A stretch of 64,000 nucleotides of DNA. It comes from Pseudomonas serbica. GTDB lineage: Bacteria > Pseudomonadota > Gammaproteobacteria > Pseudomonadales > Pseudomonadaceae. The stretch lies in assembly GCF_028823535.1 (NCBI RefSeq), contig NZ_JAQIYM010000022.1:1-64000 (forward strand), written 5' to 3'. Position 1 is the first letter of the stretch; each line of letters begins with the position of its first letter. The position numbers and the translations under genes were made by a program. Shown here one piece after another: positions 16,745 to 25,013 of the stretch. The notes beneath the pieces were generated by a model. That model was not told where the DNA came from. It worked only from the letters and a program-made list of their open reading frames with translations, and searched no databases.

Positions 16745-18076
16745 TCAGTTGCTGGAGGTTTCGCCAGCCGGCAGCTTTTCCTTGCTGCGCCAGTGCGGCA
16801 GGGAGTTCCAGTAGCGCTGGCCCTTGGCATCGTCGTACATGCCTTCCCAGCGAGCGATGACCAGCACGGCCAGGGCGTTGCCGATGACGTTCAGAGCGGT
16901 ACGCGCCATGTCCATCACCCGGTCGACACCGGCGATGAAAGCCAGGCCTTCGAGCGGGATACCGACGCTGCCCAGGGTCGCCAGCAGCACCACGAAGGAC
17001 ACGCCCGGTACGCCGGCGATGCCTTTGGAGGTGACCATCAGGGTCAGTACCAGCAGCAATTGCTGGCTGATCGACAGGTCGATGCCGTACAGCTGGGCAA
17101 TGAAGATGGCTGCAATGCTCTGGTACAGAGTCGAGCCGTCCAGGTTGAACGAGTAACCGGTTGGCACCACGAAGCTGCAAATGGCTTTTGGCGCGCCATA
17201 AGCTTCCATCTTCTCGATCACACGCGGCAGCACGGTTTCGGAACTGGCGGTGGAGTAGGCCAGTACCAGCTCATCCTTGAAGATGCGCATCAGCTTGATC
17301 ACCGAGAAGCCGAACAGGCGAGCAATCAGGCCCAGCACCACGAAGGCGAAGAAAGCGATGGCGAAATAAACCAGGATCACCAGTTTGGCCAGCGGAATCA
17401 GCGACGCGAAGCCGAAGTTGGCGACAGTCACCGCGATCAGGGCGAACACGCCGATTGGCGCGTAGTTCATGATCATGTGGGTGACCTTGAACATGCTTTC
17501 CGAAACGCCCTGGAACATCTTCACCAGCGGCTCGCGCAGGTCCGCCTGCAGGCTCGACAGGCCGAGACCGAACAGCACGGAGAAGAAGATGATCGGTAGC
17601 ATTTCGCCGCGAACCATGGCCGCGAAGATGTTCGACGGGATCAGGTTGAGGATGGTTTCGATGAACGCGTGTTCATGCTGAACCTCGGCCGCGGTGGCCT
17701 GGTACTTGGAAATGTCCACAGTACCCAGGGTGCTCATGTCGATGCCGGCACCTGGATGGAACAGGTTGGCCAGCAGCAGACCGACCACGATGGCGATGGT
17801 GGTGACGATCTCGAAGTAGACGATGGTCTTGAAGCCGATGCGCCCCAGTTTCTTGGCATCACCCACGCCAGCAATGCCGACGATCAGGGAAGAGATGACG
17901 ATCGGGATCACGATCATCTTGATCAGACGGATAAAGATATCGCCCGCTGGTTGCAGGACGTTGCTGATCCACCAGGCTTTTTCGGCACTGAAATGGTTGA
18001 GCAGCGCACCGATTGCAATCCCCAATACCAGACCGATGAGGATCTGCCAGGCGAGGCTAAGCTTTGCCTTCTTCAT
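16745..18076 (-). CDS. gltP: Glutamate/aspartate:proton symporter
   Basis: Inner-membrane carrier of 443 aa in the dicarboxylate/amino acid:cation symporter (DAACS/EAAT) family. Conserved features are the serine-rich hairpin region YSTASSETVLPRVIEKMEAY, the second hairpin FVVPTGYSFNLDGSTLYQSI, and VTSKGIAGVPGVSFVVLLAT. It probably imports glutamate and aspartate with protons. The start at 18076 has AAGGG eight bases upstream. Upstream lies a long non-coding stretch that could carry its control region. Position beside ivy and algB-kinB matches gltP of P. aeruginosa. Confidence 0.9.
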   Translation of the reverse strand: MKKAKLSLAWQILIGLVLGIAIGALLNHFSAEKAWWISNVLQPAGDIFIRLIKMIVIPIVISSLIVGIAGVGDAKKLGRIGFKTIVYFEIVTTIAIVVGLLLANLFHPGAGIDMSTLGTVDISKYQATAAEVQHEHAFIETILNLIPSNIFAAMVRGEMLPIIFFSVLFGLGLSSLQADLREPLVKMFQGVSESMFKVTHMIMNYAPIGVFALIAVTVANFGFASLIPLAKLVILVYFAIAFFAFVVLGLIARLFGFSVIKLMRIFKDELVLAYSTASSETVLPRVIEKMEAYGAPKAICSFVVPTGYSFNLDGSTLYQSIAAIFIAQLYGIDLSISQQLLLVLTLMVTSKGIAGVPGVSFVVLLATLGSVGIPLEGLAFIAGVDRVMDMARTALNVIGNALAVLVIARWEGMYDDAKGQRYWNSLPHWRSKEKLPAGETSSN

Positions 18077-18263
18077 ATCTTTACCCTTACTTCAGTTTGA
18101 CTCGGGCAGATGCACGACCGGCTCCGCTTGTGGCGAAAACGACAGAGCACTTGCCCCCGTATAAGGAGCCCCGGAGCGCTTGTTAGTGGCTCTCTGGCAG
18201 GCGAAAAAAGGCGCAACTATTCCGATGCAAGGATGCGGCGTCTAATGCCGTAAACGCCTACCC

Positions 18264-18287
18264 TATGCCGAATCGGCATGAGGTTTT
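18264..18287 (+). terminator. Orphan terminator-like hairpin
   Basis: ATGCCG/CGGCAT stem with a 3-base loop, then GAGG and six T. No upstream plus-strand gene is supported, so it may end an unannotated short transcript or be fortuitous. Confidence 0.4.
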
Positions 18288-18713
18288 TTGTGTGAAACGC
18301 GCGTCCCAACCGGTTCGAATGCGACATATTGGCAGGCATAAGTGCCGTGAACCGGCCATCACAGAGCAGGTTGGGTGTTTTTTGATCAGGGGGGAGGGGG
18401 ACTGAAAAGAAGGAAAAACCTCTGATGCGCGCCGAGATCCGGGGGGAAAAGAAAGGCGATTTTTCTCGATGTACGGTCACAATTGAAGCGCCGCTAACGA
18501 AACCAACGGCCTGTTCCAATCAAACGCACTCAGCAGTAAAGCTCTACGCAAGTCCGTCGAGCCGCCTGTGGCCGGCGAACTTGCGTGGCTGGTTCACCCT
18601 GACCCGGCCCTCGCGCAGGCACTCCCTGTACCCGTAGGTCACTCCGCCCCTGAAACAGGCAGAACGTCCCGACCCCTTGGTCATGCGCCTGCCTTCCTCA
18701 GGTGGCGCAGCGG

Positions 18714-18734
18714 CAAAGAAGCGGTGTGCTTCTT
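18714..18734 (-). terminator. Hairpin after ivy
   Basis: AAAGAAGC, a 5-base loop, then GCTTCTTT, just beyond the ivy stop on the minus strand. The T run is only three bases, so termination is likely but weakly supported. Confidence 0.45.
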
Positions 18735-18747
18735 TCGCGTCTGGAAA

Positions 18748-19212
18748 TCAGTACCACTTTGGATCTTTTTTCAGCTGTTCCATTAACAAGTTCTGCATAC
18801 CCTGGTCCGGTTTTCCGAGGAAGCGGTAGTTGGCGTGCCTCGTCGGTGACTTGTCGGCCGGTAAACCTGCCGGTACTTCGACCAGCATGGCGTAGGCTTC
18901 CTTTTTGTCGAAACTGACGGCGACGATCAAGCGTTCGGTGGTGCAACTGGCCTGGGAATGACACAGCGGTCCCACCAGATACTTGTCGCCATCCTCTTCA
19001 ACGGCGTTCATTTGTTCGGCATCGCCAGACAGGTTCATCACCCATTCCGGCAAGCGTTCTTCCTTTTTCACAACGCCTTGCCAGGTTTCGCGATACTGCG
19101 GGTCAGCGTTCAAGAGCTCGTTGACCCGTGCCTGCCCATCATTGGCAGCGGTTGCCATGGCACTACCGCCCAGAAGCAGGGCGGCTGCCAGTGTCTTTAA
19201 CGAAACGCTCAT
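18748..19212 (-). CDS. Ivy family inhibitor of vertebrate lysozyme
   Basis: Periplasmic protein of about 154 aa (signal peptide MSVSLKTLAAALLLGGSAMATA) resembling the Ivy family, which blocks C-type lysozymes and protects peptidoglycan. Family features are LLNADPQYRETWQGVV near the N-terminus, the Cys-bounded loop CHSQASC in place of the E. coli CKPHDC loop, and the end MQNLLMEQLKKDPKWY. The disulfide loop is one residue longer and lacks the key His at the usual place, so lysozyme inhibition may differ. I use the ATG at 19212, with GAGGG five bases upstream. It begins 2 bp after the DUF1328 stop. Confidence 0.85.
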   Translation of the reverse strand: MSVSLKTLAAALLLGGSAMATAANDGQARVNELLNADPQYRETWQGVVKKEERLPEWVMNLSGDAEQMNAVEEDGDKYLVGPLCHSQASCTTERLIVAVSFDKKEAYAMLVEVPAGLPADKSPTRHANYRFLGKPDQGMQNLLMEQLKKDPKWY

Positions 19213-19214
19213 GT

Positions 19215-19379
19215 TCACCCTCGGCCGCGGCGGCCAAAGAAGAAGGAAGCGATGAACATCACCAGGAACACGACAAAGAGAATCTTGGCGATACCCGTGG
19301 CGGTGCCCGCGATACCACCGAAGCCCAGGACTGCGGCGACAATGGCAATGATCAAGAATGTGATTGCCCAGCTCAACAT
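19215..19379 (-). CDS. DUF1328 family small membrane protein
   Basis: Protein of 54 aa read directly from the sequence: MLSWAITFLIIAIVAAVLGF, then GGIAGTATGIAKILFVVFLV and a tail ending FFFGRRGRG. It has two transmembrane helices joined by the GGIAGTATGIAK loop that defines DUF1328 (YtjA-like). The ATG at 19379 follows GGAGA. Its stop is 2 bp before the ivy ATG, so the two are almost certainly translationally coupled. Function is unknown; relatives are often induced by envelope or osmotic stress. Confidence 0.92.
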   Translation of the reverse strand: MLSWAITFLIIAIVAAVLGFGGIAGTATGIAKILFVVFLVMFIASFFFGRRGRG

Positions 19380-19451
19380 GGTGATTCTCCTTACGTTTCT
19401 ATTTAAAGGTGCTGCATTCCCGGCGCGACGAGCGCACCAAGTCGAATGTGC

Positions 19452-19739
19452 TTAGAACACCCAACGTTCCTGACGGGGCATCTCATCGGCCGGTTGTGCC
19501 TGATCGACGTCCATCATTCTCATCGGGGCGTTATCTGCCAAACCGCTGCCTGCCGCGCTGAAGTGGGTTTGGGTCGGATGTTCAAACGATACGCTCGGGG
19601 CTTCTGGCTGCTGGCTCTGTTCCCAAAGAAGAAACTGTTGACCGGCGAACAGGGTGATCAACAGTGCAAGTACCGCAAACAGGCCTTGCTGAACATGCAG
19701 TGGCGAGAGATGCAATTGGGCGGCACGTTGACGATTCAT
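19452..19739 (-). CDS. Small single-pass membrane protein, unknown function
   Basis: Protein of 95 aa with one membrane helix at about residues 17-37 (VQQGLFAVLALLITLFAGQQ) followed by a Gln/Pro/Ser-rich, probably periplasmic, tail ending PRQERWVF. The ATG at 19739 has a good Shine-Dalgarno (GGAGGAG). I do not recognise a domain. It lies 72 bp upstream of the DUF1328-ivy pair on the same strand and is probably transcribed with them. It may be the equivalent of P. aeruginosa PA5482. Confidence 0.65.
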   Translation of the reverse strand: MNRQRAAQLHLSPLHVQQGLFAVLALLITLFAGQQFLLWEQSQQPEAPSVSFEHPTQTHFSAAGSGLADNAPMRMMDVDQAQPADEMPRQERWVF

Positions 19740-20170
19740 CCTGAAGCTCCTCCCACGCTGGGGATATCGGGTTGAGGGCGTTTGTTGTTGCCCTGCGTTA
19801 ATCAGGTTATTGCAGCCTGCATGCCAGCTTTTTTCCTTTAAAAAATCGTTAAAAAACAATTACTTATAGATATGCCTCAAAGGTGACCTGACGCATCCTG
19901 CACGATGGGCCCTCGTGCGGTCGTGCGTAATGCACGACTGGACGCAAAGACTTCGCAATATTTTTGAATTGAGAAGAGGGCGCAGCTGTCAGAAATGGAC
20001 GCAAGGCATCTCTGATGCGGGTTTGCTATGAAAAACGCGCAAACACGGATCTGAAGCGAGGGGACAGGAGATAGCTACCCTGACAGGGCAGGAATGGATC
20101 AGAATAAACCATGCAACTTGCCCGATTTTTCCGTGACTAACCAAGATCATTCATTAAGGAGCGTAGGAAA
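19740..20170. other. 431-bp divergent control region upstream of algB
   Basis: No gene is supported. The region contains a hairpin GTCGTGC-GTAAT-GCACGAC at 19920-19938 with further TGCACGA repeats just before it, and an AlgU-like promoter at 19966-19993. It also holds the Shine-Dalgarno AAGGAG about ten bases before the algB ATG. Confidence 0.6.
19966..19993 (+). promoter_or_regulatory. AlgU (sigma-22)-like promoter upstream of algB
   Basis: GAATTG, 17 bases, TCAGA. The consensus for AlgU is GAACTT, 16-17 bases, TCTGA, so the -35 matches 4 of 6 and the -10 4 of 5. In P. aeruginosa algB transcription depends on AlgU, which supports the reading. The same TCAGA -10 and 17-base spacer occur at the ersA promoter in this window. 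Confidence 0.45.
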
Positions 20171-21517
20171 ATGGAATCCGCCACTGAGCACCAAGGCCGC
20201 ATTCTTTTGGTGGACGATGAGTCTGCCATCCTGCGAACCTTCCGCTATTGCCTTGAAGATGAAGGCTACAGCGTGGCGACCGCTAACAGCGCCGCGCAAG
20301 CGGAAGCCTTGCTGCAGCGCCAAGTCTTCGACCTGTGCTTTCTGGATTTGCGCCTGGGAGAGGACAACGGCCTGGACGTTCTGGCGCAGATGCGCATCCA
20401 GGCGCCGTGGATGCGCGTAGTGATCGTCACTGCGCATTCGGCCGTGGACACTGCCGTGGATGCGATCCAGGCGGGTGCCGCCGATTATCTGGTCAAGCCA
20501 TGCAGCCCCGATCAGTTACGCCTGGCCACGGCCAAGCAACTGGAAGTACGGCAGCTATCGGCGCGTCTGGAGGCGCTGGAAGGTGAGATACGTAAACCCA
20601 AGGACGGACTGGACTCCCACAGCCCGGCGATGAAAGTCGTGCTCGAGACGGCTCGCCAGGTGGCCGGTACCGATGCCAACATCCTGATCCTCGGGGAGTC
20701 CGGAACGGGGAAGGGCGAGCTGTCGCAGGCAATTCACGGCTGGAGCAAGCGCGCGAAGAAGTCCTGCATCACTATCAACTGCCCGTCGCTCACTGCCGAG
20801 CTTATGGAAAGCGAACTGTTTGGCCATAGCCGCGGAGCTTTTACCGGTGCCAGTGAAAGTACGTTGGGTCGCGTCAATCAAGCAGATGGCGGTACATTGT
20901 TTCTCGACGAAATCGGCGATTTTCCCTTGGTTCTGCAACCAAAATTGCTGCGTTTCATTCAAGACAAAGAGTACGAGCGGGTAGGTGATCCCGTCACCCG
21001 TCGGGCCGATGTGCGCATTCTCGCGGCCACCAACCAGAACCTCGAAGACATGGTCCGCGACGGCCGTTTCCGCGAGGACCTGCTGTATCGCCTCAACGTC
21101 ATCACGTTGCACCTGCCGCCGCTGCGTGAACGCCGTGAAGACATTCTCACCCTCGCCGACCGTTTTTTGGCCCGGTTCGTCAAGGAATACGCCCGTCCGG
21201 CTCGGGGCTTCAGCGACGAGGCCCGTGAAGCGCTGCTCGGTTACCGCTGGCCAGGTAACATTCGCGAACTGCGTAACGTGGTTGAACGGGCAAGTATCAT
21301 TTGCCCGCAGGAAAGGGTCGAGATCACCCACCTGGGCATGTCCGAAGCACCCATCAATAACGCCCCGCGTATTGGTGCCCCATTGAGTCTTGATGAGCTG
21401 GAAAAAGCCCATATCGGTGCCGTCCTCGCCACCGCAGGTACCCTGGATCAAGCCGCCAAGACTTTGGGCATCGACGCATCGACACTGTATCGCAAGCGCA
21501 AGCAGTACAACCTGTGA
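20171..21517 (+). CDS. algB: Sigma-54-family response regulator AlgB
   Basis: NtrC-class response regulator of 448 aa. The receiver domain (residues 10-125) has the phospho-acceptor D59 in CFLDLRLGEDNG. The AAA+ domain (about 145-385) has Walker A GESGTGKGE and a GAFTGA loop. The C-terminal HTH (LDQAAKTLGIDASTLYRKRK) binds DNA. Sequence and order match AlgB of P. aeruginosa, an activator of alginate genes and a regulator of virulence and biofilm genes. kinB starts 10 bp downstream, so the pair is an operon. AlgB is known to act without needing sigma-54 at algD; that is family knowledge, not visible here. Confidence 0.97.
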   Translation: MESATEHQGRILLVDDESAILRTFRYCLEDEGYSVATANSAAQAEALLQRQVFDLCFLDLRLGEDNGLDVLAQMRIQAPWMRVVIVTAHSAVDTAVDAIQAGAADYLVKPCSPDQLRLATAKQLEVRQLSARLEALEGEIRKPKDGLDSHSPAMKVVLETARQVAGTDANILILGESGTGKGELSQAIHGWSKRAKKSCITINCPSLTAELMESELFGHSRGAFTGASESTLGRVNQADGGTLFLDEIGDFPLVLQPKLLRFIQDKEYERVGDPVTRRADVRILAATNQNLEDMVRDGRFREDLLYRLNVITLHLPPLRERREDILTLADRFLARFVKEYARPARGFSDEAREALLGYRWPGNIRELRNVVERASIICPQERVEITHLGMSEAPINNAPRIGAPLSLDELEKAHIGAVLATAGTLDQAAKTLGIDASTLYRKRKQYNL

Positions 21518-21527
21518 GTCTGCGGCG

Positions 21528-23318
21528 ATGAAACTGCCGATGAAGTTGCAGACTCGTCTTTTCCTCAGCATTTCCGCGCTGATCACCGTCGCACTGCTTG
21601 GTCTGCTGCTCGGGCTGGTCAGTGTGCTGCAGATGGCCGGGAGCCAGGAAGCGCTGGTGCGCAACAACTTTGTCACCCTGGATCTGGGACTCAAGTTGCG
21701 TCAGACGCTGGGCGACCAGTTGATCATCATGCTCAGCGAAAAGAACGATCGCGCCGCCTTCGAAGCATCCAGACAGCATTACCTTGAATTGTTGGAGGAG
21801 GGCATTGCGCTGGAGCCGTCGGACGAAAGCCTCGGACACGGTTTCAAAAAGGCCAAGGCCGACTATCTGAGCTTCATTCGTGCGTATGAGGATTCCGCTG
21901 ACCCAACGCGCGTGCTCAGCGGCAACGATGAGCTGACCGAAAAATTCAATTTACTGCGCAATGGTCTGATCACCGACCACAAGCGGGCGTTGGAAGGCAT
22001 CAGCACCATCGAACGCGAGGCCCGTGAGCGTGCGCTGCTGATCGCCGGGCTGCTTGGCCTGGTCGGGCTGGCGGTACTGATCATCGGCTTCGTGACCGCG
22101 CACGCCATCGCTCGGCGCTTCGGCGAGCCTATCGAGGCGCTGGCGCAGGCAGCGGACCATATCGGCCAGGGTAATTTCGACGTCACGCTGCCGGTGTCGT
22201 CGGCCGTGGAACTGAATCAGCTGACCCGGCGCTTCGGGATCATGGCTGAAGCGCTACGCCAGCATCAGGCCACCAACGTAGATGAGTTGCTGGCGGGACA
22301 GCAGCGTTTGCAGGCGGTGCTCGATGGCATCGACGACGGATTGCTGATGATCGACCGCCAGGGGCACCTGGAGCACCTCAACCCGGTTGCTCAGCGTCAG
22401 TTGGGTTGGGACACCGATCGACTCGGGCGAGGCCTGGGGGAGGCGCTGGAGCACCCCGAGCTTGATGAACAACTGCAGCTGGTTCTACGTGGCGGCACAC
22501 TGGAGCGGGTGCCGGATGACCTGAATATCGAGGTTGATGGTGAAACGCGGTTGCTGACATATAGCCTCACGCCGGTCATTCATACCCAAGGGCAGATTCT
22601 CGGCGCGGTGATGGTGCTGCACGATGTGACTGAACAGCGTGCTTTCGAGCGGGTGCGCAGCGAGTTCGTCTTGCGTGCCTCCCACGAACTGCGCACCCCC
22701 GTGACCGGCATGCACATGGCCTTCGGCCTGTTCCGCGAGCGCGCGCATTTTCCGCAGGAATCCCGTGAAGCCGACCTGCTGGATACCGTCAATGAAGAAA
22801 TGCAGCGGCTGATGCAACTGATCAACGACTTGCTGAATTTCTCTCGCTACCAGAACGGCTTGCAGAAGCTCACCCTTACGCCATGTTCCATCGATGATTT
22901 GCTGGAGCAAGCGCGGATTCGCTTTACCGACGGCGCGCAAGAGAAGGGCGTCGAGCTGTTGGTCGAAGTCCAGGGCCCCTTGCCACACTTGCAAGCCGAT
23001 CAGCCGCAACTGGACCGGGTGCTCGACAACCTGATCGATAATGCACTGCGCCACACGGCCGCCGGCGGGCTGATTCGCTTGCAAGCCAGGCGGCATGGGG
23101 ACCGGGTCATCATCAGCGTCGAAGATAACGGTGAAGGCATTGCCTATGGGCAGCAGGGGCGGATCTTCGAGCCCTTTGTCCAGGTCGGCCGCAAGAAAGG
23201 CGGGGCCGGGCTCGGTCTGGCGTTGTGCAAGGAAATCGTGCAACTGCACGGTGGCCGGATGGGCGTTTACTCGCGACCGGGGCAGGGAACTCAGTTCTAT
23301 ATGACGTTGGCTGTGTAG
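21528..23318 (+). CDS. kinB: Sensor histidine kinase KinB
   Basis: Membrane sensor kinase of 596 aa, cognate to AlgB. Two N-terminal transmembrane segments (about residues 13-35 and 165-188) flank a helical periplasmic domain. HAMP (about 190-245), PAS (about 258-365), HisKA with FVLRASHELRTPVTGMHMAF (phospho-His in SHELRTP) and HATPase with NLIDNALRHT and GAGLGLALCKEIVQLHGG follow. The start ATG at 21528 is 10 bp after algB; longer frames overlap algB. In P. aeruginosa KinB acts mainly as a phosphatase that restrains AlgB, and its loss causes alginate overproduction. Confidence 0.97.
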   Translation: MKLPMKLQTRLFLSISALITVALLGLLLGLVSVLQMAGSQEALVRNNFVTLDLGLKLRQTLGDQLIIMLSEKNDRAAFEASRQHYLELLEEGIALEPSDESLGHGFKKAKADYLSFIRAYEDSADPTRVLSGNDELTEKFNLLRNGLITDHKRALEGISTIEREARERALLIAGLLGLVGLAVLIIGFVTAHAIARRFGEPIEALAQAADHIGQGNFDVTLPVSSAVELNQLTRRFGIMAEALRQHQATNVDELLAGQQRLQAVLDGIDDGLLMIDRQGHLEHLNPVAQRQLGWDTDRLGRGLGEALEHPELDEQLQLVLRGGTLERVPDDLNIEVDGETRLLTYSLTPVIHTQGQILGAVMVLHDVTEQRAFERVRSEFVLRASHELRTPVTGMHMAFGLFRERAHFPQESREADLLDTVNEEMQRLMQLINDLLNFSRYQNGLQKLTLTPCSIDDLLEQARIRFTDGAQEKGVELLVEVQGPLPHLQADQPQLDRVLDNLIDNALRHTAAGGLIRLQARRHGDRVIISVEDNGEGIAYGQQGRIFEPFVQVGRKKGGAGLGLALCKEIVQLHGGRMGVYSRPGQGTQFYMTLAV

Positions 23319-23324
23319 GCGCTT

Positions 23325-24938
23325 CTACGCCTCGTCATCCAGGCGTCGACCGGCGATCCGGCGACCGCGGGTAATCAGCTCGATAAACTGCACCGCACTC
23401 AGTGCATGAGCGAACAGCCAGCCCTGGCCGAACTTCACCCCCTCACTGCTCAGGAGTGCCGCCTGGGCTTCATGCTCGATACCCTCGGCAATCACCTTCA
23501 AATGCAGTGACTGGGCCATGTGGATGATATGCGGGGCGACGCCGCTGCTCGCCGCGTCATGGCCCAGGGCATCGATGAACGCCTTGTCGATCTTCAGGCA
23601 ATCCACCGGCAGGGTTTGCAGGTAGGCGAGGCTGCAATAACCGGTGCCGAAGTCATCGATCAGTACCTGATGCCCGACATCCCGCAAGGCTTGCAGGTTT
23701 TCCCGGGCCACCACCACGTCGATCAATCCGCGTTCAGTGACTTCGAAGGCGATCTGCTTGGCCGCGACCCGGTGCAGGGTCAACAGCCGAGCCATCACTT
23801 GGCCGATCCGCGGGACCATGACGTCGCAGGCCGCCAGGTTGACCGAGATGTAAAGTTGCGGATTGGCCCGCAGCAGTTGCCCCAACTGCTCGAGCAGGCG
23901 TTGCAGGACAAAGTCGGTCATCTGGCGGATCTGCCCGGTGTTCTCGGCCATTGGGATGAACAGGTCGGGACTGGTCAGGGTGCCATCCGGCCGGCGCCAG
24001 CGCAGTAAGGCTTCAGCCCCGACACAGTTGCGGCTGTCGAGGTCGAAGATCGGTTGATACAGCACTTGCAACTCACCTCGACGGATGGCGCCGGTCAGTT
24101 CGGCATCCAGTGATTGGCGCTGACGCACCAGCAGAAACACCAGGAAACCTACGCACACTGCCAACAACACACAGGCGGGCAGCAGCCACCACCACACGGG
24201 CGGTATATGGGTGCCACTGCGCGGGCTGATCAGCACCAACTGGTATACCGGGTTATCGGTGGGCATGCGATAGATCAGGCTAGTCTGGGTGACTTGCAGT
24301 GCATCGCGGGTTTTCGGGGGCCAATCTCCAGTCGGGGGCCAGGCTTGTGCGACACCCAGTACCGGAATTGCGCGGGTGCCATGGTCGAGTACTACAAGCA
24401 GGCTGCTACCCGGCGACAGGTCGACCATGTCGGTCAAATGGCCGCGGGAGGTCGCAACCCGAAAGTTGCCGCGACCGAGCATCAGCGCGGCACGGTTTTC
24501 ATCGGGCTCGGTGGTGGTGTTCAACCAGTAACTGTAGGTGGGGCCCTTGATGTCCGGGGGGCGTATCAGGGACAAGCCTCCCTGGCGCGGGCGGTTGGAG
24601 CAGATTCGCGAGTCGTCCATGTAGGCCGCTTCATAGACGAAGCGATAATTGAAGCTGACCTGCTGCAGAGTCGCGATCATGTCGTCGTCGCAGCTACGCA
24701 GTGGTTGGGCTTCCAGGTCATCGAGGCTTTCGCGCAACTGCCCGAACAACTGCTCCAGCCGGGCGAGAAAACGTTCGCCCTGGGCGTTCATTTCCCAGCT
24801 TTCGTTTTGCTCAACCTGGTGGATGGCCACGAGGTAGCTGCCGGCCATCATCAATGCAGCGCTCAAGACAGCAGCCAGCATCGCCAGGAACCAAGGGCGA
24901 TAGAACCAACTTCCGAGTGTCTCTCGAGCAGCAGTCAT
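23325..24938 (-). CDS. CSS-motif EAL phosphodiesterase
   Basis: Cyclic-di-GMP phosphodiesterase of 537 aa. Two transmembrane segments (about residues 16-38 and 240-265) enclose a periplasmic CSS-type domain with two cysteines (RSCDDD and RICSN), whose redox state controls such enzymes. The EAL domain (about 275-525) keeps EALLRW, DDFGTGYCSLAYLQTLP and AEGIEHEAQ, so it looks active. In E. coli relatives, DsbA-dependent disulfide formation inhibits activity. It is convergent with kinB (6 bp apart). Confidence 0.88.
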   Translation of the reverse strand: MTAARETLGSWFYRPWFLAMLAAVLSAALMMAGSYLVAIHQVEQNESWEMNAQGERFLARLEQLFGQLRESLDDLEAQPLRSCDDDMIATLQQVSFNYRFVYEAAYMDDSRICSNRPRQGGLSLIRPPDIKGPTYSYWLNTTTEPDENRAALMLGRGNFRVATSRGHLTDMVDLSPGSSLLVVLDHGTRAIPVLGVAQAWPPTGDWPPKTRDALQVTQTSLIYRMPTDNPVYQLVLISPRSGTHIPPVWWWLLPACVLLAVCVGFLVFLLVRQRQSLDAELTGAIRRGELQVLYQPIFDLDSRNCVGAEALLRWRRPDGTLTSPDLFIPMAENTGQIRQMTDFVLQRLLEQLGQLLRANPQLYISVNLAACDVMVPRIGQVMARLLTLHRVAAKQIAFEVTERGLIDVVVARENLQALRDVGHQVLIDDFGTGYCSLAYLQTLPVDCLKIDKAFIDALGHDAASSGVAPHIIHMAQSLHLKVIAEGIEHEAQAALLSSEGVKFGQGWLFAHALSAVQFIELITRGRRIAGRRLDDEA

Positions 24939-25013
24939 TATGGAATATCCGAAGAATTACCAATGAGTTATAGCTGCTGTTTGAGAAACGTGCTGACCGT
25001 CGGGCGATCGTCA

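Larger units (their letters stand above)
18077..18747. other. 671-bp stretch without a supported gene
   Basis: The stretch separates gltP from ivy. Open frames up to about 100 codons exist but lack Shine-Dalgarno sites, family resemblance and matching codon use. Visible structure: a short hairpin ATGCCGAATCGGCAT followed by GAGGTTTTTT at about 18264-18287, which reads as a plus-strand terminator, and purine-rich tracts at 18388-18460. A terminator reading rightward with no gene before it would fit a small RNA made from the gltP upstream region. That is only a suggestion. Confidence 0.5.

Noticed and set aside
18313..18323. GGTTCGAATGC resembling a tRNA T-loop
   Set aside because: There is no acceptor stem or other cloverleaf arm around it.
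18388..18460. G-rich tracts as a possible G-quadruplex
   Set aside because: I count only two closely spaced long G runs, plus one more distant run, so the four-run requirement is not clearly met.
18217..18519. 100-codon frame upstream of gltP
   Set aside because: No Shine-Dalgarno, no family pattern, and codon use unlike neighbours.
18587..18615. GAACTT followed by CCCTGAC as an AlgU promoter near ivy
   Set aside because: The -10 fits only with a 15-base spacer, and the direction points away from a supported gene.
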